DNA from: Marinicella rhabdoformis
GTDB taxonomy: Bacteria; Pseudomonadota; Gammaproteobacteria; Xanthomonadales; Marinicellaceae
Length of the DNA stretch: 64,000 bases
Direction: 5' to 3'
Assembly (NCBI RefSeq): GCF_009671245.1
Contig: NZ_VTFS01000006.1
Coordinates: forward strand, 125,345-189,344
The notes under the pieces: generated by a model
Told to the model about the DNA's origin: nothing
What the model saw: only the letters and a program-made list of their open reading frames with translations
The model's database searches: none
In this document: piece after piece, positions 1 to 7,238 of the stretch
Numbering within the stretch: position 1 is the stretch's first letter
How the letters are laid out: each line of letters starts with the position of its first letter
Translations under genes and position numbers: made by a program

Positions 1-568
1 CTTGAACGATACCAAACAAAGCATTCGGATTATCAGCAAAAGCAGCTTTAGAACGCTTGGCCCAGCGCAAAGACAATTCCATCGACTTCTTTGCCGTATC
101 ATGATCGGCAGGATATGGTGTACATTCATCAAAAATCATCACAATATCCGAACCCAAATCACGTTGCACTTGCATCGACTCTTCTGGACCCATAAACACT
201 TTTGAACCATTGACAGGAGAGGCAAAAGTCACACCCTCCTCTGTGATTTTGCGATTTTCTGCCAAAGAGAATACTTGAAACCCACCAGAATCTGTCAATA
301 TAGGCTTATCCCAAGCCATAAAATCATGTAAATCGCCATGGGCTTTGATTACCTCAGTTCCTGGGCGCAGCATCAAATGAAAAGTATTCCCCAAAATAAT
401 TTCAGCACCAATACCCTTAATTTCTTCAGGCGACATGGCTTTGACTGTGCCATAAGTGCCCACAGGCATAAAGCAAGGTGTTTCAACCGTGCCTCGATCA
501 AAAGTTAAAGTGCCACGTCGAACAGCACCTTTGCCCGCTTGATATTCATGTTTGAGTTCAAATTCCAT
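1..568 (-). CDS. tgt: Queuine tRNA-ribosyltransferase, N-terminal part (runs off the window start)
   Basis: Replaces guanine at the wobble position of GUN-anticodon tRNAs by the queuosine precursor preQ1, in the cytoplasm. The first 189 residues are in the window. They begin [19 protein letters not shown] and include the family stretches around [22 protein letters not shown] and [10 protein letters not shown]; Asp93 in the last one matches the active-site Asp89 of the E. coli enzyme. The nucleophile Asp and the zinc site lie in the missing C-terminal half. The gene starts 32 bp after a phosphatase gene on the same strand, so the two may be co-transcribed. No clear ribosome-binding site precedes the ATG. 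Identity is secure from the N-terminal half alone. Confidence 0.95.
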   Translation of the reverse strand, partial: MEFELKHEYQAGKGAVRRGTLTFDRGTVETPCFMPVGTYGTVKAMSPEEIKGIGAEIILGNTFHLMLRPGTEVIKAHGDLHDFMAWDKPILTDSGGFQVFSLAENRKITEEGVTFASPVNGSKVFMGPEESMQVQRDLGSDIVMIFDECTPYPADHDTAKKSMELSLRWAKRSKAAFADNPNALFGIVQ

Positions 569-600
569 TGAAAATTCTGCTGATTAATACAAGCCGCACA

Positions 601-1065
601 TTATACGCTATGGATTTCTTTCAGCAAACCCTCACAAGCCCGTTCCAACAAATCCAAAACCAACTCAAAACCATCACCTTGGCCATAATAAGGGTCCGGC
701 ACTTCATCGTATTCAGTATCAGCATAAGACATCATCAATGACGCCTTGTGTTGCTTATCAGCAGACACCAGAGATGTCATACCCAATAAATTGGCTTCAT
801 CCATGGCAATCAAGTAGTCAAATCGATCAAAATCCTGAGCCACAACTTGTCTGGCCCTCAAGTCTTTCATCTCTATACCGCGTTTCCGTGCCGCCTTGAT
901 AGAACGCGCATCAGGTTGATGCCCCACATGATAAGAATGGGTTCCTGCCGAGTCAATAACAAAACCTTTTTCTAAACCTGACTGCTTCACCAAATCACGA
1001 AACACTGCCTCAGCCGAAGGCGAACGACAAATATTTCCCATACAAACAAACAACACTTTTTTCAT
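601..1065 (-). CDS. Low-molecular-weight protein-tyrosine phosphatase
   Basis: Cytoplasmic phosphatase of 154 residues that removes phosphate from tyrosine residues. The P-loop C-X5-R-S is at residues 8-15 (CMGNICRS), and the general acid Asp124 is in the DPYYG motif. The length fits the family. An upstream start at 1122 is possible, but the ATG at 1065 has an AGGAAGT ribosome-binding site about 8 bases upstream and places VLFVCMGN at the N-terminus, as in homologues. No tyrosine kinase or capsule genes are nearby, so a role in exopolysaccharide control cannot be inferred from context. The next gene on this strand is tgt. Confidence 0.92.
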   Translation of the reverse strand: MKKVLFVCMGNICRSPSAEAVFRDLVKQSGLEKGFVIDSAGTHSYHVGHQPDARSIKAARKRGIEMKDLRARQVVAQDFDRFDYLIAMDEANLLGMTSLVSADKQHKASLMMSYADTEYDEVPDPYYGQGDGFELVLDLLERACEGLLKEIHSV

Positions 1066-1268
1066 TAAGCCACTTCCTATCGAAAACCACATTTTAACAA
1101 AACCATCAAATAACCCTATCATATAAAATCAGATAATCATTCATACTTTACCTCTTATAATTATAGGAACGCCGGCGGCTCGGCTGCACAAAAACCAAAC
1201 CAAACAAAACACAAAAGTCACATCACTTTATGTAAAATTAAAAGCAACCTAATCAAAACTTGATACCA

Positions 1269-2117
1269 ATGCCTAACTTTGAAACATTCAAACACCACAA
1301 AGGCCAACCACGCCCAACACAAAAACAACTCGATGACTTTATTGAAGCACATGACATTTCACTTAAAAAACAAGGAAAACGCATTGCCAAATACCAAGAA
1401 GCATTACAAGCCGAAGGCAAACAATCGCTGCTGGTGATTTTCCAAGCCATGGATGCAGCAGGCAAGGATTCCACCATCCGCAATGTATTCAATGAATGTG
1501 ACCCGGGCGGATTAGAAGTAGCCGCTTTCAAAGCACCGAGTAAAAACGAACTGGCACACGATTTCATGTGGCGCTGTTATCAGCAATTCCCCAAAAACGG
1601 CCAAATCACCCTGTTCAACCGCAGCTATTACGAAGAAGCTTTGGTGGTGCGTGTTCACCCTGAGTATCTAGCAGGACAAGGTATCGACACAAAACGCGCC
1701 AATGACAATCTATTCTGGCAACATCGTTTTGATTACATCAACCAAACAGAGCTGCACCTGAAAAACAACAACACCCAGGTCATCAAATTCATGCTCGATG
1801 TCAGCCAAGAAGAACAACATGATCGATTTAAAAGCCGTTACGAAACTGAAGAAAAGCGCTGGAAATTCAGCGTGGGCGACCTTAAAGAAAGCCAACATTG
1901 GAACGCCTATCAAAATGCCTTTGACGAAGTCTTAAAACACACCAGCACCGACCATTCCCCTTGGTACGTCATTCCGGCTGATGACAAACCCAACATGAGA
2001 AGAATCGTTGCTGCCATTACAGCATCACACCTTAAAGGGATGAACCCCGAATTTCCAGAAGCTGAAAAAATCAGTGACAAAGATGCACATTTAGTAGAAA
2101 CAATTCTGTTTGATTAA
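1269..2117 (+). CDS. PPK2-family polyphosphate:nucleotide phosphotransferase
   Basis: Transfers phosphate between polyphosphate and nucleotides in the cytoplasm. It is about 282 residues from the ATG at 1269; a TTG at 1260 would add three residues. It has the PPK2 P-loop variant AMDAAGKDS at about residues 60-68 and the FNRSYYEE lid segment at about 116-123, followed by RVHPEYL. This pattern is closest to the single-domain nucleotide phosphotransferase branch of PPK2, so NDP or NMP phosphorylation is the likely reaction. Direction and nucleotide preference cannot be read from sequence. No PPK1 or exopolyphosphatase gene is in the window. A terminator follows at 2172. Confidence 0.93.
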   Translation: MPNFETFKHHKGQPRPTQKQLDDFIEAHDISLKKQGKRIAKYQEALQAEGKQSLLVIFQAMDAAGKDSTIRNVFNECDPGGLEVAAFKAPSKNELAHDFMWRCYQQFPKNGQITLFNRSYYEEALVVRVHPEYLAGQGIDTKRANDNLFWQHRFDYINQTELHLKNNNTQVIKFMLDVSQEEQHDRFKSRYETEEKRWKFSVGDLKESQHWNAYQNAFDEVLKHTSTDHSPWYVIPADDKPNMRRIVAAITASHLKGMNPEFPEAEKISDKDAHLVETILFD

Positions 2118-2171
2118 AATTTTAAGCCAATGATTTTTAACAATTATTTCATTAAATGATTTAGAATAAAT

Positions 2172-2195
2172 GCGCCACACTTGTGGTGCTTTTTT
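2172..2195 (+). terminator. Intrinsic terminator after the PPK2 gene
   Basis: GCGCCACA and TGTGGTGC form a hairpin with one G-T pair, followed by a run of six T. It lies 55 bases after the PPK2 stop and just before the ribosome-binding site of the next gene. Confidence 0.7.
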
Positions 2196-2217
2196 ATTAC
2201 TAACTTAAGGGGACAAC

Positions 2218-2592
2218 ATGTCAAACAAAACATACCAAATAAACCAGTCTAATAACCAAGGTCAAGTTGGAATCAACATTATCTTAGAAATTGACTCTCA
2301 TGAATCTGGCAGTGGGTCTGCTACCTTAATGGTGGGAAAGGATCAATTAGGACCTATAAAAATGAACAACTGGACTTGCTATGATACAAATGAAAATATG
2401 CTATGGGTATTCACACCCAATGTCATTGTAGAATTAGATCAGGCAAACTTTAAGTACAACAACAGCAAAGCACCATCTGAATACAATTCAATGATTGGCT
2501 ACACCTTTTCTCCTTTACCTTGTGATAAAGAGGATATAACAGAAGGCATGCTGACCAAACCTGATGATGGCAGTGGCACAGGTGGTAACTGA
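2218..2592 (+). CDS. Small orphan protein upstream of the TPR-CHAT gene
   Basis: A 124-residue protein I do not recognise. It has no signal peptide or membrane segment. It starts polar and Asn/Gln-rich, has a central part with alternating hydrophobic residues that suggests beta strands (GINIILEI, SATLMVGK, MLWVFTPNVIVEL), and ends in a Gly/Asp tail (DDGSGTGGN). Two cysteines are present, at Cys54 and in LPCDKED. The start is well supported by an AGGGG ribosome-binding site seven bases before the ATG. The next gene begins 20 bases after the stop, so the two are probably one operon. A function linked to the exported TPR-CHAT protein is only a guess. Confidence 0.75.
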   Translation: MSNKTYQINQSNNQGQVGINIILEIDSHESGSGSATLMVGKDQLGPIKMNNWTCYDTNENMLWVFTPNVIVELDQANFKYNNSKAPSEYNSMIGYTFSPLPCDKEDITEGMLTKPDDGSGTGGN

Positions 2593-2611
2593 ATAAACCA
2601 TTCTGCATGCA

Positions 2612-5600
2612 ATGTTTTTAAAAAAACAGTTTAAAACACACTTTTTGTTTTTAGCATGTGTATTGCTTGTGCTGCTTGGCAACCTAACAGCACAAGCAAG
2701 CTTACTTTTACCCGAAAAAGTTAAAACAATAGCATTCAAAAACTTTACTAAAGTAATTTTACCAAAAAGTAATCAATACTATTTTTTTAGGGTCAATGAA
2801 CACCAACAAATCACTTACATAAGAATTCATGAAACTCCTGTCAGCTACTCTTATGATACCTATAACGCCTTTCCTTATTACGATACATTGATACCACCAC
2901 ACTCTGAACCACTAGAAATTTCAATTCATACCTTTCTTCACAACGATAACCCCAATAAAGTTACCGTTGAATTGCGCACTACTGAAACACCTTCTATCGC
3001 ATCACTTAAAGGCCACAAAGAATTAAAGGCAGGTTTTTCAGCCATCATGCGTCATTATTTAAAAGAAACCAAAGAACCCGAGGCTTTGCAATATTTTGAA
3101 TCTGCACAACAAGCATTTGAACAGGACAATAACCACTTGTGGGCAGGTATTACTGCTAATGAAATAGCTGGAACATATAGAAGCATGGCTCAATACACAA
3201 AAAGTATATCAACATACAAAAAAGCCATTAATCATTTTATTCAAGCAAAGTCATCCACTTATCGCTGGTACTCCGAGGGCAGAATGGGTTTGGCCGAGTG
3301 GCGTTTAAATAAAATTGAACAAGCACAAAAACGATTTGAGCAAGTAGCCATTCATGGAAAGCAGTTGGGACTTTCTAAATTAGTCAAAACAGCCTATAAC
3401 AACATTGGATTAATGCATTGGGCCAAAAGAGACATTCATGCAGCCATAGGCTCGTATCGAGAAAGCCTGAAACTATCAGGTATCACAGAAGCCCAATTGC
3501 GTGATCAAGATATCAGTGGGATTGGTTTTAATCACATTTCTCTTATTAATAATTTAGCTTTGGCATATCAGAATTTAGGTCAAACTAATAATGCCCTTAA
3601 AATTTATAAATCGAAAATCAAAGCAGCTGAATCTAACAAAGACCAAAATGGTTTGTTTTCTGGTTTAATTAACATAGCCAACTTATTGCAATCCGAATCC
3701 TTACATGACCAAGCGCTTTCACAACTACAGCAAGCACTTGAGTTAGAACAAAACAACCCAAACAATACCCTAAACCTCTGGTGGTCTAACCAATTGCAAA
3801 TCCAGTTTGGTCGAATTTATATGGATTTGGGTTTAAATGATTTGGCCCTGAATCACTACCAACAAGTATTAAAAAATACAAACGCAGAAAATTATAAAAG
3901 ACAACATTTAGATGTATTACTTACCCTATCTGAGATTCAAAATCACACAAAAGAAGCAAAAAAATGGTTGAATGATGCCGAAAATCTCGCAAGAGGTGCT
4001 GACTTGCCAGTCCAAAAAGCCACTATTTTACAACTCCAAGCACAACAAGCTTTTAATATGCAGCAACCTGAAAAAGCCATTGCTTTATTTTCTCAGGCCA
4101 AACTCAAACTGCAAGATTTGCACAAACAAAGACAAGTGGATAATATCAGCCTGCAATTAGCAAACGTTTATCAATCCCAAAAAAAACACCAGCAAGCCAT
4201 CAAAGAATTAGAAAGCGCACTGCATGCTTTACCATCAAAACTGGACAAAATACTGACCAGTAAAATACTAAACGCCTTGGCTTTCAATCAATGGAAGGCA
4301 GGTAAAAAATCCGAAGCATTAATCACTGTCAAAAAATCAGTCGACAAGCTCAACGAGCTCAGCCAGCACGTCAGCCACAGCAAAACACAGCAGCAGCTGA
4401 AGTTACATGTTGATGAAACTTTGACCTTGTACAGTATGCTATTCGCCAAAGAACAAGACCCTGTCAAGACGGTTTCATTTATCAATACCACATTACAAGC
4501 TTGGCAAAGCCATAAGTCAAACAAAGCGCTTAGCCCTCAACCAAAAAATGACCCAAACACCCGGAATCAAAACAGGGCATCTGAATTATTTAATCAAATA
4601 GGCCACATCAGTTTTGCACTAGAAAATAACCGTTTGTCTGACGAAACCCGTGAAACCATGGAAAGGGAAATCATCAGCTTGAATAACGAATTGGATTACC
4701 TCAGCACCATCAACAAAATTCAAACGCCAAAAATTGATATTACTGCCATGCAAGCGGCCATGGAAAAAGACGAATTAACCATTCAATTCATGACTGGCCA
4801 ATACGGCAGCATCGCTTGGTGGATCAGTAAGGATAAAATCATTTGTGTGCCCTTAGAAAACCGTGAGAAACTAGCCACTTGGGTAGAACACACACGACAA
4901 ACCATTGCTGATCAAGCCAAACTCAATCAAGCCATCATAGAACTGACTGAACATTTGTTTACACCTTTGGCTGACTATCCTGAAGTTGATAAAGTCAATT
5001 TGATACTCGACGATCCATTAAATGTTTTACCCATCGCCGCTTTGCCATTGCCTAAGACCAGCGCACCCATGGTTGACCGTTACACCATACAAAGTTTCAA
5101 CAGTCTCTCTTTTGTACAAAATTCAAACACAGCAAAAAAAGAACACAAAACATGGCAAGCGGCCTATTTTGCCAATCCAGTTCACCATTCAAAAGACGCT
5201 CGCTTGATCACAGCTGTACGTACAGACATAGCCAACCCAAATGATGAAAAATCAATTGGAATTACCGAATTCACCCCCTTGGCAGGAACAGCGCATGAAG
5301 TTAACGCCATTAATGCCTTAATCTCTGGACAAGTATTTCAAGGTTTCGAGGCCAGTAAAAATAACTTCACAAACCTCGACCAAAACACCAGCATCTTACA
5401 CATGGCCACCCATGCATTTTTCAATGAAGAACACCCTGACCTTTCTTCATTGGTACTCAGCGCCTATGATAAAAAAGGGAAACACCAAGCTTCAATGGTG
5501 CGCGCATCAGAAATCAGGAACATGGAGATGCCATTTGAGTTGGTTGTGCTCAGTGGCTGTGAAACTGGCTTAAGCAGCGGTAATGGCTTAACAGGCTTGA

Positions 5601-5818
5601 CTCAAAGTTTCCTTCAAGCAGGCACTAAAAACATCGTCAGCAGCCTGTGGCAAGTCGATGACCGCGCCACCAGCATGATGATGACCCTGCTCTATCAAAA
5701 CTTAAACGAAGGTCAAAGCATAGAAACTGCATTGCGTAATGCCCAAATCCACATCAAAAACCAACACCAAACCCGCCACCCCAAATATTGGTCTGGTTGG
5801 CTACATGTTTCTCAGTAA
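2612..5818 (+). CDS. Secreted TPR and CHAT-domain protein (caspase-like cysteine peptidase fold)
   Basis: A 1068-residue protein with a signal peptide (basic start, hydrophobic core to about residue 29, TAQAS cleavage region). A beta-rich segment is followed by many tetratricopeptide repeats from about residue 155 to 580, and then a linker. The C-terminal CHAT domain spans about residues 790-1065. The predicted catalytic pair is His934 (in HMATHAFF) and Cys983 (in VLSGCETG), so the peptidase is likely active. CHAT proteins are caspase/separase-like; the TPR array would bind a partner or substrate. Known TPR-CHAT proteins such as the type III-E CRISPR effector partner are cytoplasmic; this one appears exported. 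The partner is unknown; the only close neighbour is the small gene at 2218. Confidence 0.9.
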   Translation: MFLKKQFKTHFLFLACVLLVLLGNLTAQASLLLPEKVKTIAFKNFTKVILPKSNQYYFFRVNEHQQITYIRIHETPVSYSYDTYNAFPYYDTLIPPHSEPLEISIHTFLHNDNPNKVTVELRTTETPSIASLKGHKELKAGFSAIMRHYLKETKEPEALQYFESAQQAFEQDNNHLWAGITANEIAGTYRSMAQYTKSISTYKKAINHFIQAKSSTYRWYSEGRMGLAEWRLNKIEQAQKRFEQVAIHGKQLGLSKLVKTAYNNIGLMHWAKRDIHAAIGSYRESLKLSGITEAQLRDQDISGIGFNHISLINNLALAYQNLGQTNNALKIYKSKIKAAESNKDQNGLFSGLINIANLLQSESLHDQALSQLQQALELEQNNPNNTLNLWWSNQLQIQFGRIYMDLGLNDLALNHYQQVLKNTNAENYKRQHLDVLLTLSEIQNHTKEAKKWLNDAENLARGADLPVQKATILQLQAQQAFNMQQPEKAIALFSQAKLKLQDLHKQRQVDNISLQLANVYQSQKKHQQAIKELESALHALPSKLDKILTSKILNALAFNQWKAGKKSEALITVKKSVDKLNELSQHVSHSKTQQQLKLHVDETLTLYSMLFAKEQDPVKTVSFINTTLQAWQSHKSNKALSPQPKNDPNTRNQNRASELFNQIGHISFALENNRLSDETRETMEREIISLNNELDYLSTINKIQTPKIDITAMQAAMEKDELTIQFMTGQYGSIAWWISKDKIICVPLENREKLATWVEHTRQTIADQAKLNQAIIELTEHLFTPLADYPEVDKVNLILDDPLNVLPIAALPLPKTSAPMVDRYTIQSFNSLSFVQNSNTAKKEHKTWQAAYFANPVHHSKDARLITAVRTDIANPNDEKSIGITEFTPLAGTAHEVNAINALISGQVFQGFEASKNNFTNLDQNTSILHMATHAFFNEEHPDLSSLVLSAYDKKGKHQASMVRASEIRNMEMPFELVVLSGCETGLSSGNGLTGLTQSFLQAGTKNIVSSLWQVDDRATSMMMTLLYQNLNEGQSIETALRNAQIHIKNQHQTRHPKYWSGWLHVSQ

Positions 5819-5850
5819 TTGTAAAACTAATACGCATTCACTTAAACTGT

Positions 5851-6282
5851 TCAATATTCAACCGAAACAGCAGCCGAAACAGTAACCGAAACAGTAACCG
5901 AAACAGCTACCGAAGCCAGCAACTTGTCATGAATGGCGCGTTTGTGCTCGTCATTAGGTATGGTTAACAAGGAAATACCACCAAGGACAAATTTGATAAT
6001 CCAACGGCCATAAGCTTGTACCAAGCTGATTTTTTCACCACTGATGACATCCCTGATTCTGAATCGAAACAACCACTGCCCCAAAGTGACACCTTTACTG
6101 GTTAATATTGGCTCGTATAAAAACACTGGTAAAACAATCAGGTACCAATACAAAGAAGATGTTGGCACCATTAGATGGTCCAGCATTTTCACACTGGAAA
6201 TCAACAAAGCAATCAAAAGAAACACGTCGAGTGCCGTAGCAAAATAACGTCTAGACAGGCTCGGATAAATCATTTGGTGCAT
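5851..6282 (-). CDS. RDD-family membrane protein with a repeat-derived tail
   Basis: About 143 residues, with an RDD domain: an N-terminal arginine pair (SLSRRYFATALDVF), two hydrophobic segments, then GVTLGQWLFRFRIRD and a third hydrophobic stretch. RDD proteins are small inner-membrane proteins, some implicated in ion or solute transport; the substrate here is unknown. The start ATG shares its A with the TGA stop of the upstream FabR gene (TGATG), which implies translational coupling. The last 20 or so residues are a Val/Ser/Thr dipeptide-like run encoded by 12-bp tandem repeats. That tail is probably not part of the ancestral domain. Confidence 0.85.
   Translation of the reverse strand: MHQMIYPSLSRRYFATALDVFLLIALLISSVKMLDHLMVPTSSLYWYLIVLPVFLYEPILTSKGVTLGQWLFRFRIRDVISGEKISLVQAYGRWIIKFVLGGISLLTIPNDEHKRAIHDKLLASVAVSVTVSVTVSAAVSVEY
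5861..5917. repeat. 12-bp tandem repeat inside the 3' end of the RDD gene
   Basis: About four and a half copies of a 12-base unit of the type CCGAAACAGTAA, with small differences at the edges. On the coding strand it specifies repeated Val-Thr-Val-Ser. The unit length keeps the reading frame, so copy-number change would lengthen or shorten the tail without a frameshift. Confidence 0.85.
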
Positions 6283-6914
6283 CAAGCTTTCTTTGAATCA
6301 GTGCGTTTATTTTCTGTGTTATTCACCAAAGCCGCGCCCAAAGCAACAAAACGCAGTTGTTTAATGGCACGTTCTTCTAAATCTTTTTTCTGATTGGGTT
6401 TGGCAGCGATGGACTCAGCACCTGCATTGAAAATCACCGCAACCATGGCTTCTGCTTGCACCATAGCAATGCCTTCTTCTATACCCGTGTTATGAATATA
6501 ATCTGATAACTCAACGATAAAGTATTGAATCTCACGAGATACAGCATCACGCAATCCGCGCGTAGTTCCTGAACGTTCGTGAAATAATATTCTGAAAATA
6601 TTGGGCTGTGATTCCGTAAATTCCATGAACGTGCGAACCGAAGTGGCTATCACTTTACCCTTCACTTTAACCCTTTGGCGCGCTTTCCTCATCACCTGAC
6701 GCAAAGCCAAGCCTGACTCATCTACCAAAGTCAGCCCCAACTCTTCCATGTCTTTGAAATGGCGATAAAAAGAAGTTGGCGCAATGCCCGCTTCGCGCGT
6801 GACTTCACGCAAACTCAAACTGGCAAAGCTTTTACTTTCAGATAACTGTCCAATCGCCGCATCAATAATGGCACGTCGTGTTTTTTCTTTTTGTCTTAAT
6901 CTTGATTCAGCCAT
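6282..6914 (-). CDS. fabR: TetR-family repressor of unsaturated fatty acid synthesis, FabR type
   Basis: About 210 residues, the length of E. coli FabR. The N-terminal helix-turn-helix ([15 protein letters not shown], then TSFYRHF) and downstream stretches ([37 protein letters not shown]) match FabR closely. FabR senses the ratio of saturated to unsaturated acyl thioesters and represses unsaturated fatty acid genes. I chose the ATG at 6914 because a TTG at 6947 would add eleven residues not seen in E. coli FabR. The adjacent RDD gene overlaps its stop. Two desaturase genes lie in the window at 30.9 and 40.8 kb and are plausible targets, but I did not find a convincing FabR operator upstream of either. 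Confidence 0.9.
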   Translation of the reverse strand: MAESRLRQKEKTRRAIIDAAIGQLSESKSFASLSLREVTREAGIAPTSFYRHFKDMEELGLTLVDESGLALRQVMRKARQRVKVKGKVIATSVRTFMEFTESQPNIFRILFHERSGTTRGLRDAVSREIQYFIVELSDYIHNTGIEEGIAMVQAEAMVAVIFNAGAESIAAKPNQKKDLEERAIKQLRFVALGAALVNNTENKRTDSKKA

Positions 6915-6989
6915 AACGGTCGGTCGTAAAGCATTGTTATTTCTCAAGCCATCAGCATATCACAGACTGAAAGGATTTCAGCGCGCTTT

Positions 6990-7214
6990 TTATTCAACAT
7001 GACTGCGCATTTTGTCTCTGATACCATCCAACAAGGCATTGTGATCCAACTCATGAATCAAAGCCAATTGCTGCCCCAGTTTACCATGCGGAAATCCCTG
7101 TCTGGCAAACCAGGCCAAATAATGACCCGGTAAATCCATCAACTTCCTGCCCTGATATTTACCAAAAGGCATTTCCGTCTGTAAGGCTTTGACAAATTCC
7201 TTTTTATCCATCAT
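6990..7214 (-). CDS. DUF3820 family protein
   Basis: About 74 residues from the ATG at 7214 (another ATG follows at 7211; a GTG at 7229 is also open). The conserved core is MPFGKYQGRKLMDLPGHYLAWFARQGFPHGKLG, split here as MPFGKYQGRKLMDLP (about residues 14-28) and YLAWFARQGFPHGKLG. The family is small and cytoplasmic and has been described as a putative quorum-sensing-regulated virulence factor; the molecular role is not established. It sits between FabR and the large secreted protein on the same strand, with no visible terminator on either side. Confidence 0.85.
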   Translation of the reverse strand: MMDKKEFVKALQTEMPFGKYQGRKLMDLPGHYLAWFARQGFPHGKLGQQLALIHELDHNALLDGIRDKMRSHVE

Positions 7215-7238
7215 ATTTTTATTTACCACCTAGACCCT

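Noticed and set aside
1140-1185. GC-rich patch GCCGGCGGCTCGGCTGC in the gap between the phosphatase and the PPK2 gene.
   Set aside because: No stable hairpin, no T run and no repeat elsewhere in the window.
4288-4524. Open frame on the opposite strand inside the TPR-CHAT gene (78 codons), and many similar ones elsewhere.
   Set aside because: Shadow of the long gene; cysteine-rich composition with no signal or homology.
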